DNA from: Tannerella sp.
GTDB taxonomy: Bacteria > Bacteroidota > Bacteroidia > Bacteroidales > Tannerellaceae
Length of the DNA: 33,688 bases
Reading direction: 5' to 3'
NCBI GenBank assembly: GCA_031257565.1
Contig: JAIROL010000251.1
Coordinates: forward strand, 1-33,688
Positions 17,477 through 26,500 of the stretch are shown one piece after another (position 1 is the stretch's first letter; each line of letters begins with the position of its first letter). A program made the position numbers and the translations under genes. The notes under the pieces were generated by a model. That model was not told where the DNA came from and searched no databases. It worked only from the letters and a program-made list of their open reading frames with translations.

Positions 17477-17484
17477 TATCTTTG
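17477..17484 (+). promoter_or_regulatory. -7 promoter element (TATCTTTG) of the LanC-remnant unit
   Basis: TATCTTTG is an exact TAnnTTTG match 24 nt before an ATG at 17509. No -33 TTTG occurs at 19-21 nt spacing (the nearest are 13 and 29 nt away). The element drives transcription towards the broken small ORF and the LanC-like fragment, divergent from the exporter. Confidence 0.5.
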
Positions 17485-17508
17485 GCTCATAATTTTATTG
17501 AGTTTTTT

Positions 17509-17713
17509 ATGACAGTAAACAGTAGGCAAAGCATTTTTACTTCGTTTCTTGAACTTTTCGGAGGATTATTATACAAATGCAATAGAAGCGTATGAGTTGT
17601 TGGAAATGGTTGAATCCGGGGATTATTCTCCATCGCCGCAGTTGAAAGAATTACTTTCAGGAATTGGAGATGACACAAACCAACTGATTGTTTTATGTCA
17701 CAGGAAGAAATAA
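17509..17713 (+). pseudogene. Small frameshifted ORF upstream of the LanC remnant
   Basis: The ATG at 17509 is placed well behind the promoter but its frame stops after 28 codons (MTVNSRQSIFTSFLELFGG..). One frame over, sequence is open from 17519 to TAA at 17711-17713 and reads as plausible protein (EDYYTNAIEAYELLEMVESG, then SPSPQLKELLSGIGDD). A single-base indel, for example in the T5 run at 17534-17538, would join the two parts into a protein of about 67 residues ending 10 bp before the LanC-like start. I do not recognise the family. It could be a precursor peptide or the tail of a tailoring enzyme; the alternative is a 35-residue ORF from ATG 17606. Confidence 0.35.
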
Positions 17714-17723
17714 GACGCACATA

Positions 17724-18103
17724 ATGAAACGAAGAAATACAGAAGAAAAAGAACTGTTGGCCCGCATAGCCAATCATTTGATTATAAATGCAAGTTTCCT
17801 GTCCGACTTGGGGTTGTATCACGGGAAGATGGGTATGGTTTTGTTTTTCTACGAATTGGGACGATATACAGGGAAAAATATCTATGACAAATCTGCCGGC
17901 GAATTGTTTGACGAAATTTATAATGAGATACATAATGGAACGCCTCTTAATTTCCAGGATGGGCTTTGCGGGATAGGCTGGGGGCAACCTGTTCTATCGC
18001 TATAAAAGAGAAAGGACAAAAAAGAAAATCAACGAATGTGATTACGGATGATTATTGCAGGGATTTGATGGAGGCGTTGAAAAAAAACGATTGTATCAGG
18101 TAG
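17724..18103 (+). pseudogene. LanC-like (lanthionine synthetase C family) protein, N-terminal remnant
   Basis: From ATG 17724 (MKRRNTEEKELLARIANHL) the frame encodes the start of a Bacteroidota LanC-like protein, with the first alpha-toroid repeat motifs GLYHGKMGMVLFFYELGRYTG and FQDGLCGIGWG. It stops at 18003-18005. Shifting frame at the G5 run near 17989 keeps coding-like sequence going (CSIAIKEKGQKRKSTNVITDD) to TAG at 18101-18103. A full LanC has about 400 residues and zinc ligands in its C-terminal half, all absent here. LanC proteins cyclise dehydrated peptides into lanthionine products. The fragment ends exactly where the fucosidase gene's 3' end begins, so it was probably cut by a deletion or by arrival of the PUL. 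Confidence 0.68.
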
Positions 18104-19577
18104 TCGAATCTGCGTCTACTATTTCAAAATATTTTGCGGTGTTGGATTTAATTTTTACGGACGGCAGTTTCTCGTTCAATTCCAGCTTAATCGTCGATGC
18201 GACTTTATCCGGCGCCGACACAGGAACGTCTATTACGATACCTTGCGGCGTTTTCCGGATTATCAACAGACTTCCGTCGTGCAGCATACTTGCTTTTTTC
18301 ACTTTATAATTACCCTCAAAAACGAGTTTACCGTCTTTCGGCCAGTCGAAAACGCATAAATAGAGGATTGTATTTCCTTTCCCTCTTTTGCGGGTACATT
18401 CACCCCATATTGGCATGAGAAAGCTTCGTTCCGTCCCATATATCGCTTCGCCGTTCACTTTCAGCCATTGCCCCATATCATGCAGGCGGGATACGGCTTC
18501 GTCGGGGACTACGCCTTCGGCGTCAGGACCTATATTCAACAGATAGTTGCCGCCGCGTGCAGCAATTGTTATCAGATTTCGTATCAATGTTTCCGAAGTT
18601 TTCCAATTATTATCCCAACTTCTAAATCCCCACGAACTACCGATATTCATACATGTTTCCCAATCTACGCCTTCAACATCCTCGACTTTGGGAACCAAAC
18701 CTTCCGGCGTTTTGTAATCTCCCGGGAAATTCGGACGTTTCAGCCTGTCGTTCGTAATGATATGCGGATATTTATCAAGTTCCTTTTTCATTTCGTCGGC
18801 CAACTTATCCGAAACAGATATCGGCGTATCCCACCAAATAACGGATATATCGCCGTAGTTCGTCAACAATTCTTTTATCTGGGGCAATGAAACGCGATAA
18901 AAATATTCTTCGAAGGTGGCATCCAGTTGCAGACAGTCCCAGGCGCCCCTATGCGTTTCCGTAAAATGGTTTATACGGACAGAGTCGGGATTCGGCCATC
19001 CTTCCCACATTAATTTACGCGCCGTCGCTCCTCCGGCATTACACCAGTCCTGCGATTGCGAATAATAGAAGCCCAATTTCATATCATGACGGCGGCAAGC
19101 CTCGGCTAAAGCAGCAACAATATCTTTCTTATATGGTGTATAATCGACGATATTAAATTCGCTTGCATGGCTCTTAAACATGGCAAAACCGTCATGATGT
19201 TTCGTTGTGAAGACGATGTATTTCATACCTGCGTCCTTAGCCATGCATACAATTGCCTCCGCATCAAATTTCACAGGATTGAACTTACTTGCTCTGGCTC
19301 GATATTCAGCTACGGGAATTTTACATCTGTTCATAATCCACTCGGCGCCGCCGCGATGCTGGTTAAAGCCATTATAAACGCCTCCGTAAAGCGAATAAGG
19401 TCCCCAATGTATAAACATTCCAAACCGCGCCTCGCGCCACCATTCCATTTTTTTGTCGTAAACTGCCTGTTCTTGCGCTTGTGCGAATAAACACGGACAG
19501 GAAAGGATCATGAACAGTAAAAACCGGATTACTTTCCCAATTTTTCCCTCATTTTGCATAGAAATATTTCGTTTCAT
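18096..19577 (-). CDS. Alpha-L-fucosidase, glycoside hydrolase family 29
   Basis: The protein has a signal peptide (VIRFLLFMILSCPCLFAQAQ) and a GH29 catalytic barrel with the motifs EARFGMFIHWGPYS, KYIVFTTKHHDGFAMF and LGFYYSQSQDW. The probable nucleophile is the aspartate of ISVIWWDTP (residue 250 from the chosen start). The C-terminal ~90 residues form the usual beta-sandwich. GH29 enzymes release alpha-L-fucose from glycan ends with retention of configuration, normally in the periplasm or at the surface. Start was set at 19577 (MKRNISMQNEGK) because the open frame to 19658 adds 27 non-signal-like residues; 19559 is also possible. It is the last gene of the susCD operon, and its 3' end overlaps the LanC remnant in convergent orientation. 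Confidence 0.93.
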   Translation of the reverse strand: MKRNISMQNEGKIGKVIRFLLFMILSCPCLFAQAQEQAVYDKKMEWWREARFGMFIHWGPYSLYGGVYNGFNQHRGGAEWIMNRCKIPVAEYRARASKFNPVKFDAEAIVCMAKDAGMKYIVFTTKHHDGFAMFKSHASEFNIVDYTPYKKDIVAALAEACRRHDMKLGFYYSQSQDWCNAGGATARKLMWEGWPNPDSVRINHFTETHRGAWDCLQLDATFEEYFYRVSLPQIKELLTNYGDISVIWWDTPISVSDKLADEMKKELDKYPHIITNDRLKRPNFPGDYKTPEGLVPKVEDVEGVDWETCMNIGSSWGFRSWDNNWKTSETLIRNLITIAARGGNYLLNIGPDAEGVVPDEAVSRLHDMGQWLKVNGEAIYGTERSFLMPIWGECTRKRGKGNTILYLCVFDWPKDGKLVFEGNYKVKKASMLHDGSLLIIRKTPQGIVIDVPVSAPDKVASTIKLELNEKLPSVKIKSNTAKYFEIVDADSTT

Positions 19578-19605
19578 AAAGATATCTTTTTTATTGTATA
19601 AATGA

Positions 19606-19749
19606 TTAATGAAAGCGTCTGAAAAATCCCGAATCGATGTCATTACGCGAAAGAGCAATGAAGTAATTCATTAATTTACAGATATCACGGATCGCTTCAC
19701 CCTGTTTGCGACAACGAAAAACCGACTCTTCAGACAGCCATTTACTCAT
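19606..19749 (-). CDS. Small ORF (47 codons) coupled to the PKD/LamG-like lipoprotein gene
   Basis: An ATG at 19749-19747 overlaps the TGA of the preceding lipoprotein gene (ATGA arrangement) and opens a 47-codon frame starting MSKWLSEESVFRCRKQGEAI, ending with TAA at 19608-19606, 28 bp before the fucosidase start. It is basic, contains two cysteines and has no signal peptide or membrane segment. I do not recognise it. The coupling and the way it fills the gap argue for translation; the absence of any known family argues it may be a relic. Confidence 0.3.
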   Translation of the reverse strand: MSKWLSEESVFRCRKQGEAIRDICKLMNYFIALSRNDIDSGFFRRFH

Positions 19750-20885
19750 TTCAGTTCCTCAAAGCCAATATTATTCACATCTCCTCCGATCGCAGAATTT
19801 TTGTCATTAATATCCACGCGGGAAACGACCCATACCATTTCGGTATTTGGCGCCGACGATGCGCTTTTCCGGGGAACATTCAACTGAAATTGATTCACCA
19901 TCATATCCAGGTGCATCAAAGAATTATCCGCCGTAAAATTTCTCAGGGCGTCGCTTTTATCTACAAAAGCGACGCCGTCTACGTAAGCTGAAAACCTCCA
20001 ATCGGCGTCGATCGTCATAGAAAACGCATGAAATGTATTTGCCGCAAAATTGAATAATTCATTCCATCCGTCTATTGTATTGGCAAAAAAAGGCGCAGGA
20101 TTCGCCGTATTATTCCCATCCGCCGTCGCCCATGCCGATTTTCCGGTTGCGGGAGTATAGCTTTCCATACGTAAGCGCCAATTTTTCTTCGTATTTTCGA
20201 CAGGAGGACAAAACTCCCAGCGGATTTCACGGATATACGGTTTTTCCGGATTGGTTGCCGGTTGCACAAAAGTAAGGCTCAGGCAGGTAGCATAATTCGC
20301 TGTCGTCACATCGTTAGCGCCTGTCACCACCTTATATCCGGCGTACATCATTTTTGTCCGGACGGAAAACGGCGGCGTCAACGGGACGCCGGTCATACTC
20401 CTGCGCAATTGCGGATTACTCGAATTACTTGTAGCCGGCACCCTCGCCACCTTGTCTATCGCGCCGTTTACATTTAAATCTTCATACGCCAACGTCGTGT
20501 TAGAACTTGCCCATCCGGCAGGATTCTTACTGCCGTAATCAAAATCTTCGGCAAAATAGCCGGTTACCTTCATTTTCGTCTGTCGCGTATCCGAATCGGC
20601 GTCTGTCCGCGCCGTAACGGTTATGACGTATTCGCCCGGTCTATCCGGCGCTATCCACAAATTTTCGAATAGATGTTGCGTACGAAAGCCGTCAAACTGT
20701 CCGCCCGTACACTCCCAATCATACGTCACATGATGTAAATCAGCATCCACGCCCGTCCATACCTGAACTTTTTCGCCGAAATAAAAATAATCTCCCGCTT
20801 TGCTCAATGTGAGTATCGTTACCGGTTCCTTCTCGCAAGCGACCATCAGCGCTACGGTAAACATCAAAATAATATATTTATTCAT
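19746..20885 (-). CDS. PUL lipoprotein with PKD-like and LamG-like domains (candidate surface glycan-binding protein)
   Basis: The 379-residue protein starts with a lipoprotein signal peptide (MNKYIILMFTVALMVACEKE, acylated Cys17). Residues ~25-110 resemble a PKD/Ig-like domain (YDWECTGGQFDG, PGEYVITVTARTDAD). Residues ~115-375 resemble a concanavalin/LamG-type sandwich with TFHAFSMTIDADWRFSAYVDGV. It lies 35 bp after the fasciclin gene inside the susCD operon. Position, lipid anchor and lectin-like fold suggest a surface glycan-binding protein that helps SusCD, comparable in role to SusE/SusF; this is inference from context. No catalytic motif is apparent. Confidence 0.75.
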   Translation of the reverse strand: MNKYIILMFTVALMVACEKEPVTILTLSKAGDYFYFGEKVQVWTGVDADLHHVTYDWECTGGQFDGFRTQHLFENLWIAPDRPGEYVITVTARTDADSDTRQTKMKVTGYFAEDFDYGSKNPAGWASSNTTLAYEDLNVNGAIDKVARVPATSNSSNPQLRRSMTGVPLTPPFSVRTKMMYAGYKVVTGANDVTTANYATCLSLTFVQPATNPEKPYIREIRWEFCPPVENTKKNWRLRMESYTPATGKSAWATADGNNTANPAPFFANTIDGWNELFNFAANTFHAFSMTIDADWRFSAYVDGVAFVDKSDALRNFTADNSLMHLDMMVNQFQLNVPRKSASSAPNTEMVWVVSRVDINDKNSAIGGDVNNIGFEELK

Positions 20886-20920
20886 GCTTTCAATCTGTTA
20901 AAATTATCAAAACCTTAAAT

Positions 20921-21802
20921 TCAAAATAAAATATTACGCCCCGGCGGTAAAAACCACTGGTCTACCACATGTATAAGTCCGTTAGTTGCAATCAAGTTAT
21001 GCGTACGCGGGACAACCATCAAAAGCGGAACGACCGTCGTACTTCCGGAAACGGTTACGCCAGGATTTCCCGCATAATTATTGATATACAAAAACGCTTC
21101 GCGCCCGTCATACATGTAAATATTGATTTTCGCGGTGTCGCCGGAGGCATAAGTATCGTACCATGTAGGCGTAGACGCCGTATAACCATAACCTACCATA
21201 TCTTTGACAACATGATATTTCAGCAATTCGGCTATCTGTTGTTTCGGATATTGATCCCAACCGGAAGGTAAAATCCATTGCCCGTCGCGATAGATTTTAT
21301 TAATCATAAAATACGATCCGTAACGAACGATATTCGGGGGATTGTTGGACGGAGCAGCGGCGACAATACTCGATTGAATATCCGTCAAAGCCGTATTAGT
21401 CGGCAATAAATACGTATTGCCTTGTTGCTTGTACATATCTTCAATGCCGGGTTCGACGTCTTTTACATATTCGATAGCCTCCAGCAACCCGGAAAACAGG
21501 TCGGGACGCGAATGGATAAATTCCCATGCGTCCATGCCTGTTTCGGCATTATATTGAGAATGTTCGTATTCGTAATCTTCCTGCAAATCCAACCCGAATA
21601 AAGTACAACTTGTAGTCGCGCACAATGTCGCGCAAAATAAAAAAAGTAATGGCGCATGAGATTTTCGGATTGCACACAGACGAATAAAAATCCCCGACAA
21701 AAAAGGATAAAGGAAATTTATCTGAAAATCCCCATTCTCACACAGACGCATAAAATTTCCCGGCAAAAAATTATATGGGAATATATTACAATATTTTTTC
21801 AT
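20921..21802 (-). CDS. Fasciclin-domain lipoprotein of the PUL, with repeat-derived N-terminus
   Basis: The C-terminal half is a fasciclin (FAS1) domain: FSGLLEAIEYV, NTYLLPTNTALTDI, LLKYHVVKDMVGYG and LIATNGLIHVVDQWFLPP. A lipobox (ATTSC) precedes it, but the hydrophobic signal (HAPLLFLFCATLCATTSC) begins only about 50 residues after the best ATG (21802, MKKYCNIFPYN). The extra N-terminal stretch is encoded by two copies of a ~65-bp repeat (21661-21780) and shows it as NFMRLCENGDF and FIRLCAIRKSH. An earlier ATG at 21835 overlaps the susD stop by 8 bp. Fasciclin lipoproteins behind SusCD probably take part in surface glycan or matrix binding. Whether this gene is still correctly exported is uncertain. 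Confidence 0.75.
   Translation of the reverse strand: MKKYCNIFPYNFLPGNFMRLCENGDFQINFLYPFLSGIFIRLCAIRKSHAPLLFLFCATLCATTSCTLFGLDLQEDYEYEHSQYNAETGMDAWEFIHSRPDLFSGLLEAIEYVKDVEPGIEDMYKQQGNTYLLPTNTALTDIQSSIVAAAPSNNPPNIVRYGSYFMINKIYRDGQWILPSGWDQYPKQQIAELLKYHVVKDMVGYGYTASTPTWYDTYASGDTAKINIYMYDGREAFLYINNYAGNPGVTVSGSTTVVPLLMVVPRTHNLIATNGLIHVVDQWFLPPGRNILF
21661..21780 (-). repeat. Tandem pair of ~65-bp dispersed repeat (within fasciclin gene)
   Basis: Read on the minus strand, the core CGTCTGTGTGAGAATG and GGGGATTTTCAGATAAATTTC occurs at about 21721-21760, with a more diverged unit (CGTCTGTGTGCAATCCG) at about 21661-21700. The CAGACG cores on the plus strand lie at 21677-21682 and 21743-21748, giving a 66-bp period. 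A related pair is at 31181-31300. Confidence 0.7.
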
Positions 21803-21827
21803 CGCTTTATTATTTAAAAATTTAATA

Positions 21828-23510
21828 TTATTCATCGTATGGCGGATTCTGGTCGCCCCTCAGTTGCGAATTAGCCGTAAAAGCTCCCGATACAATCGGG
21901 AAAAAAATTCTGCCCATATTATCGCCTTCAAAATTAACAAAGTCCGAAGTACTGTTATTCATTTTTAATTTCAGGTATCCGTAATAACCCGTATCCGGCG
22001 CTTTATATGGTTTTGCTCCGCTTTCGTCATAGTAAGGTTTCGTAAAAACCGTTCTGCCGACACGGCAAAGGTCGAACCAACGTTTGCCTTCGGCCAGAAA
22101 TTCCAGTTGGCGTTCATCTACTATCGCCTCCTGCAATTTTTCACCTTTATCGGCAACCCCGTCATAATAGGCCATGAAGTTCGTCGGATCGTCCGATTCT
22201 TCCGGCGCATATCCTACCCGTGAGCGCACTTTCCGCAATATCTCCAGCGCTTCGTTGTATTTTCCTGTCATCGCCAACGCTTCCGCCCTTAACGTCATCA
22301 CATCGGCAAACCGGTATATCGGCATATTCGTATTACAAACGTTAGTGGCTTCATATATAAATGCGCCTAGATTTCCAAGTACGCCATTCGGACCGCTTGG
22401 CGCCGCAGGATCCCACGGGACGCATTTCCCGAATTTAACGGCATTAGCGTTCGACCCTGCTTCGCCGCCGGTATCATATCCTTCGGCGCTTTTGTACTGT
22501 ACCGTATCAAAACAAAACCACCAACGGGCGTCCGATTTACTCGGGTCTTCGGGGTTATACCGTTCCCACAGCCTTTGGAAGATCGCAGGCTTTATTCCTA
22601 CATTGCTTGTATTACTGCTGCTTCCTAACCGCGATGCATATCCCATTCCGCCATTATATTCGAGACTGTTCCAATACATCACAAAAATATTTTCGGTAGC
22701 TTTCGGATCGACGGGGTTTGTGAAGAGCGTTTTCCAATCGTCAGGGGCTGCAATCCATTTGATATTTGTGTTCATCATCAACACGTCCGAAGTTTCTACC
22801 ACCTTATCATATTCCTGAAACCAGGCATATACGTCTGTTAGCAGGGCATATACGGCGGTTTTACTCATGTAAAATTTCTTTGCCGGATCGGAAGTGATAT
22901 CGGAAATCGTTTTAAGCGAAGTTTCGGCGTCCGTAATAATGCGCTCCCTAACCTCCGCAATGGAGGAACGGGGATATTCGGTCGGTTGATTCAGTCCTTC
23001 TATCGTTTCGGTAATAAGCGGCGTCCTTCCCCAAACGCGCAATGCATAAAAATACATCAGCGCCCTCATACCGTAACATTGTCCGACATATTCCTGATAA
23101 ACGGACGAAGAACCATCTATATTTTTTTCGATCATGCCCGGTAAATATTTAATACCGAAATTACAAAGCGATATGGTCGTATACAACTCTACCCAACTGG
23201 TTGCGCTGTTCTGATTGGTACTGCTCAGCTGATTGTTCAGCATAATCGTCTGCGCCGTTCCGGTACCGACGCTTCTCACATTATCGGAACGATATTCACC
23301 CCAGTCAAACCAATTGTTCTGAAGCGTTCTTTGCATCTGGTTGTATATTCCCGCGATCCAATTGTCGGCGTCTTCTTTTGACTGCCAATAAACGTCCGGC
23401 GACAAACTGGATATCGGTTGTTGATCCGGAAAATCGCTACAATTGTTAAAAATCAAGGAAGCCGCAATGATGAATCCATAAATCCTGAAAATCTGACTTC
23501 TATTTTTCAT
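21828..23510 (-). CDS. RagB/SusD family nutrient-uptake outer-membrane lipoprotein
   Basis: The 560-residue protein has a lipoprotein signal peptide ending IFNNC and the characteristic SusD opening SSLSPDVYWQSKEDADNWIAGIYNQMQ. It also has TPR-like helices including GQCYGMRALMYFYALRVWGRTPLITE, the KTAVYALLTDVYAWFQEYDKVVE block and the C-terminal EAIVDERQLEFLAEGKRWFDLCRVG signature. SusD proteins sit on top of the SusC transporter as a lid and bind the glycan. It begins 17 bp after the susC stop, and its stop overlaps the upstream ATG of the fasciclin gene. The cargo cannot be told from sequence alone; the operon's GH29 suggests a fucose-bearing oligosaccharide. Confidence 0.95.
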   Translation of the reverse strand: MKNRSQIFRIYGFIIAASLIFNNCSDFPDQQPISSLSPDVYWQSKEDADNWIAGIYNQMQRTLQNNWFDWGEYRSDNVRSVGTGTAQTIMLNNQLSSTNQNSATSWVELYTTISLCNFGIKYLPGMIEKNIDGSSSVYQEYVGQCYGMRALMYFYALRVWGRTPLITETIEGLNQPTEYPRSSIAEVRERIITDAETSLKTISDITSDPAKKFYMSKTAVYALLTDVYAWFQEYDKVVETSDVLMMNTNIKWIAAPDDWKTLFTNPVDPKATENIFVMYWNSLEYNGGMGYASRLGSSSNTSNVGIKPAIFQRLWERYNPEDPSKSDARWWFCFDTVQYKSAEGYDTGGEAGSNANAVKFGKCVPWDPAAPSGPNGVLGNLGAFIYEATNVCNTNMPIYRFADVMTLRAEALAMTGKYNEALEILRKVRSRVGYAPEESDDPTNFMAYYDGVADKGEKLQEAIVDERQLEFLAEGKRWFDLCRVGRTVFTKPYYDESGAKPYKAPDTGYYGYLKLKMNNSTSDFVNFEGDNMGRIFFPIVSGAFTANSQLRGDQNPPYDE

Positions 23511-23527
23511 ATTATCTATATATTTTT

Positions 23528-26500
23528 TTAAAAGGCCACATTAATACCAAATCCCATCTCTCTCTTCCGGGGATATCTACCGCTGTCATTCCCGGGTTTC
23601 AACACTTTTGTCTGGTCGACTTCAGGATCAAAACCGGTATAATTTGTCCATGTAAGCAAATTGTTCCCATAAACGTATAACTGCAGATTCTGCAATAAAA
23701 CTTTCCGTATCCATTCTTTCTTAAAGTTACAGGTAAAGCGTACGTTTTGCAACCGTATAAAAGAAGCGTCTTCCAGGAAATAGTCGCCGCCGCGGCGTGT
23801 GTTGTGCGTGTAATTACCCCTGCGGTATACATCCGTATTCTGACCGGGATATTTCCACATATTCAACACAAAATAAGGATCGGGAGTTACGTTGGTAGTA
23901 GCATATACAGCTCTGCTCCTTTTATCTTCATTATACACATGCGCTCCGAAACTTGCGTAAAAATTAAACGAAAGGGTAAAATTCCTGTATTTGAAATTGT
24001 TTTGCCATCCGGCGAACCACGAGGCTTGTCCGCTACCTAAGACCTGCCGGTCTTCGTTGCCGACATCGCCATTGACGACGCCGTTTGCATCCGGCAATTC
24101 CTGCCATATAAAATCGCCTGCGCCTAATACGCTTCCGCCGGAAGTCTGCTGCCGCACAGCGCCGTTATAAGAACTTCCATCAGGTAGCCGGTAGCCTGAC
24201 AAAGTCGGATTCCTTTGCTTATCAAGAACTACATTTCCAAATTCATCCAGGGTGAAAACAGGCGTCAGCCTTATTTTATAATCTTCCGTCCATGCATTGG
24301 ACTCATTGTATGCATAAACGCCCAATTGTTTCCAACCATAAAACGTGCCGGCTTCGGAGCCTTCTCCTACCCACCAAATATCGTCCACACGATCTCCTCC
24401 CGGCAATGCCGTTATTTTATTCTTATTTGTAGACCACGAAGCGGTCGTTGTCCACGAAAAGTCCCGGCTGTCAAACATCGTATACGAAAACATCAGTTCT
24501 ATTCCCTTATTCTGCACTTCTCCCAGATTGGTCCTCACGCCGCCGGAATAACCTACTTCAAAAGGCAGGTCGGCGTCATATAACAAATCGCTTGTATTTT
24601 TCACATAATAATCGCCTGTAAAGGTAAATTTCCCATTTAAAGTAGTCAGGTCGATACCGGTATTGTATTGTTCGGTGACTTCCCATTTCAATAAAGGATT
24701 ACCCATTTTGGCAGAAGTCCTCACCCCGCTTTGATTATTATAAGCATACGATCCGAGCACAAATTCGGTTTGTGCATCATAATCTCCGATCGCTTGATTC
24801 CCTGTCATACCGTAACTGGCCCTCCACTTACTATCTTTAAGCCATGTATCCGACCAGTCCATAAACGCTTCATCCGAGAAACGCCAGGCAAGACTGACGG
24901 AAGGGAAATATCCCCACCGGTTGACCTCGCCGAACTTTGAAGAACCATCGGACCGGATTGTGGCATTCAACAAATACCGGCTCTCATAATCATACCCTAT
25001 CCTGCCGTAAAAAGCCGCCAAAGCGTTTGCCGTTCCGTTTGTATAGGTATCCGCCGGAAGTAACTCGCCTGCTACATTCATTGTAGTGATCAGTTCGGTC
25101 GAAAAATTCCTCCCGCTGATCTTCATGTTTTTTATGTCATTCTTCTCAAAAGTCCCCCCGACAAAAAGTTGCAAATGATGTTTCCCGAACATCTTATCGG
25201 CCGCCAACAAAATATTACCCTGCATATAACGGGACAATTTGGACGAAGATGTGCCGCTGTTCAAGGGGGGAGTAGCCGTTTCCAACAATTTCGAGTTGAA
25301 CGTTTCCGTATCGTCATAACCTATATTAAGGGCAAAATCGCCGTGCGCTTTCAACCAGTCGGTTAATTTAAAATCCATATCCTGATATATGGTAATCCGG
25401 TATTGCTCGGTTTCATTTTTCCGGAGATAGGCTTCCGCAACCGGATTTTTACGTCCCCCGTTGTCGTACATCCATGTCCCGTCAGGATAATAGAGCGTGA
25501 AGTGGGGAGGCCTCTGCAATGCCTGTTGAATCACCTTGCCTTCATTCGTATTGTTTTTATCCGTATAGGCAAGATTAAACTGGGTAGTCAATGTCAACCT
25601 GTCGGTTGCAAGATAGTTTATATTGTACCGTCCGCTTAATCTCTTGAAAAATGTATTCAGGACAATCCCCTCGTCGTCAAGATATTGCGCGCTCCCACGG
25701 TATTTCAGTTTATCGGAACCGCCGGATATACTTATGTCTATCTGGTTACGTAAGGCAGTCTGCGTCATCAAATCCTGATAATCATTATCGGCATTACGAT
25801 TAAGCGCCGTAGAATCGGTGGGGTATGGGGCTAATCCGATAGATTCGTTCCCTCGGGTAGCATTCGAGCGGTCGAATATTTCACGTTCCAAACGATTGGC
25901 CTGAGGAATTTTATGCGATAACCGGCTGTAACTGTTAAGATATTTCACATCCAACCGCGGCCTCCCGATTTCACCCTTTTTCGTAGTAATCAATATTACG
26001 CCATTTGCAGAACGCGATCCGTAAACAGAAGCGGAAGCCGCATCTTTCAATATTTCCATAGATTTGATGTCGTCCGGGTTGATAGAGCTAATATCGCTCA
26101 TCTGGACGCCGTCGACAATGTACAAAGGATTAACGCCTGCATCCGAAAGCGTGGACGCGCCGCGGATACGTATGGTCATATCCCCGCCCGGAGCCCCGGA
26201 AGTACTTAATATCTGTACGCCGGGCGCTACGCCCTGTAATGCGTCAAATACGTTAACCGCCTGCCTCTCGGAAATCGTTTTCTCATTTACGGAAGTGATG
26301 GAGCCGGTAATATCGGATTTTTTCTGCGACCAATAAGTGACGATGACCACTTCGTCAAGTTCCATAGTGTTTTCCCTCAATATGACGTCTATCTGCCTTT
26401 TTGAACCGACAGCGATTTCCTGAGTTTCATATCCGATATAAGAAAACGTCAATACCGACTTTTCTTCCGGCGCAGAGATCGCATATTTACCGTCTATACC

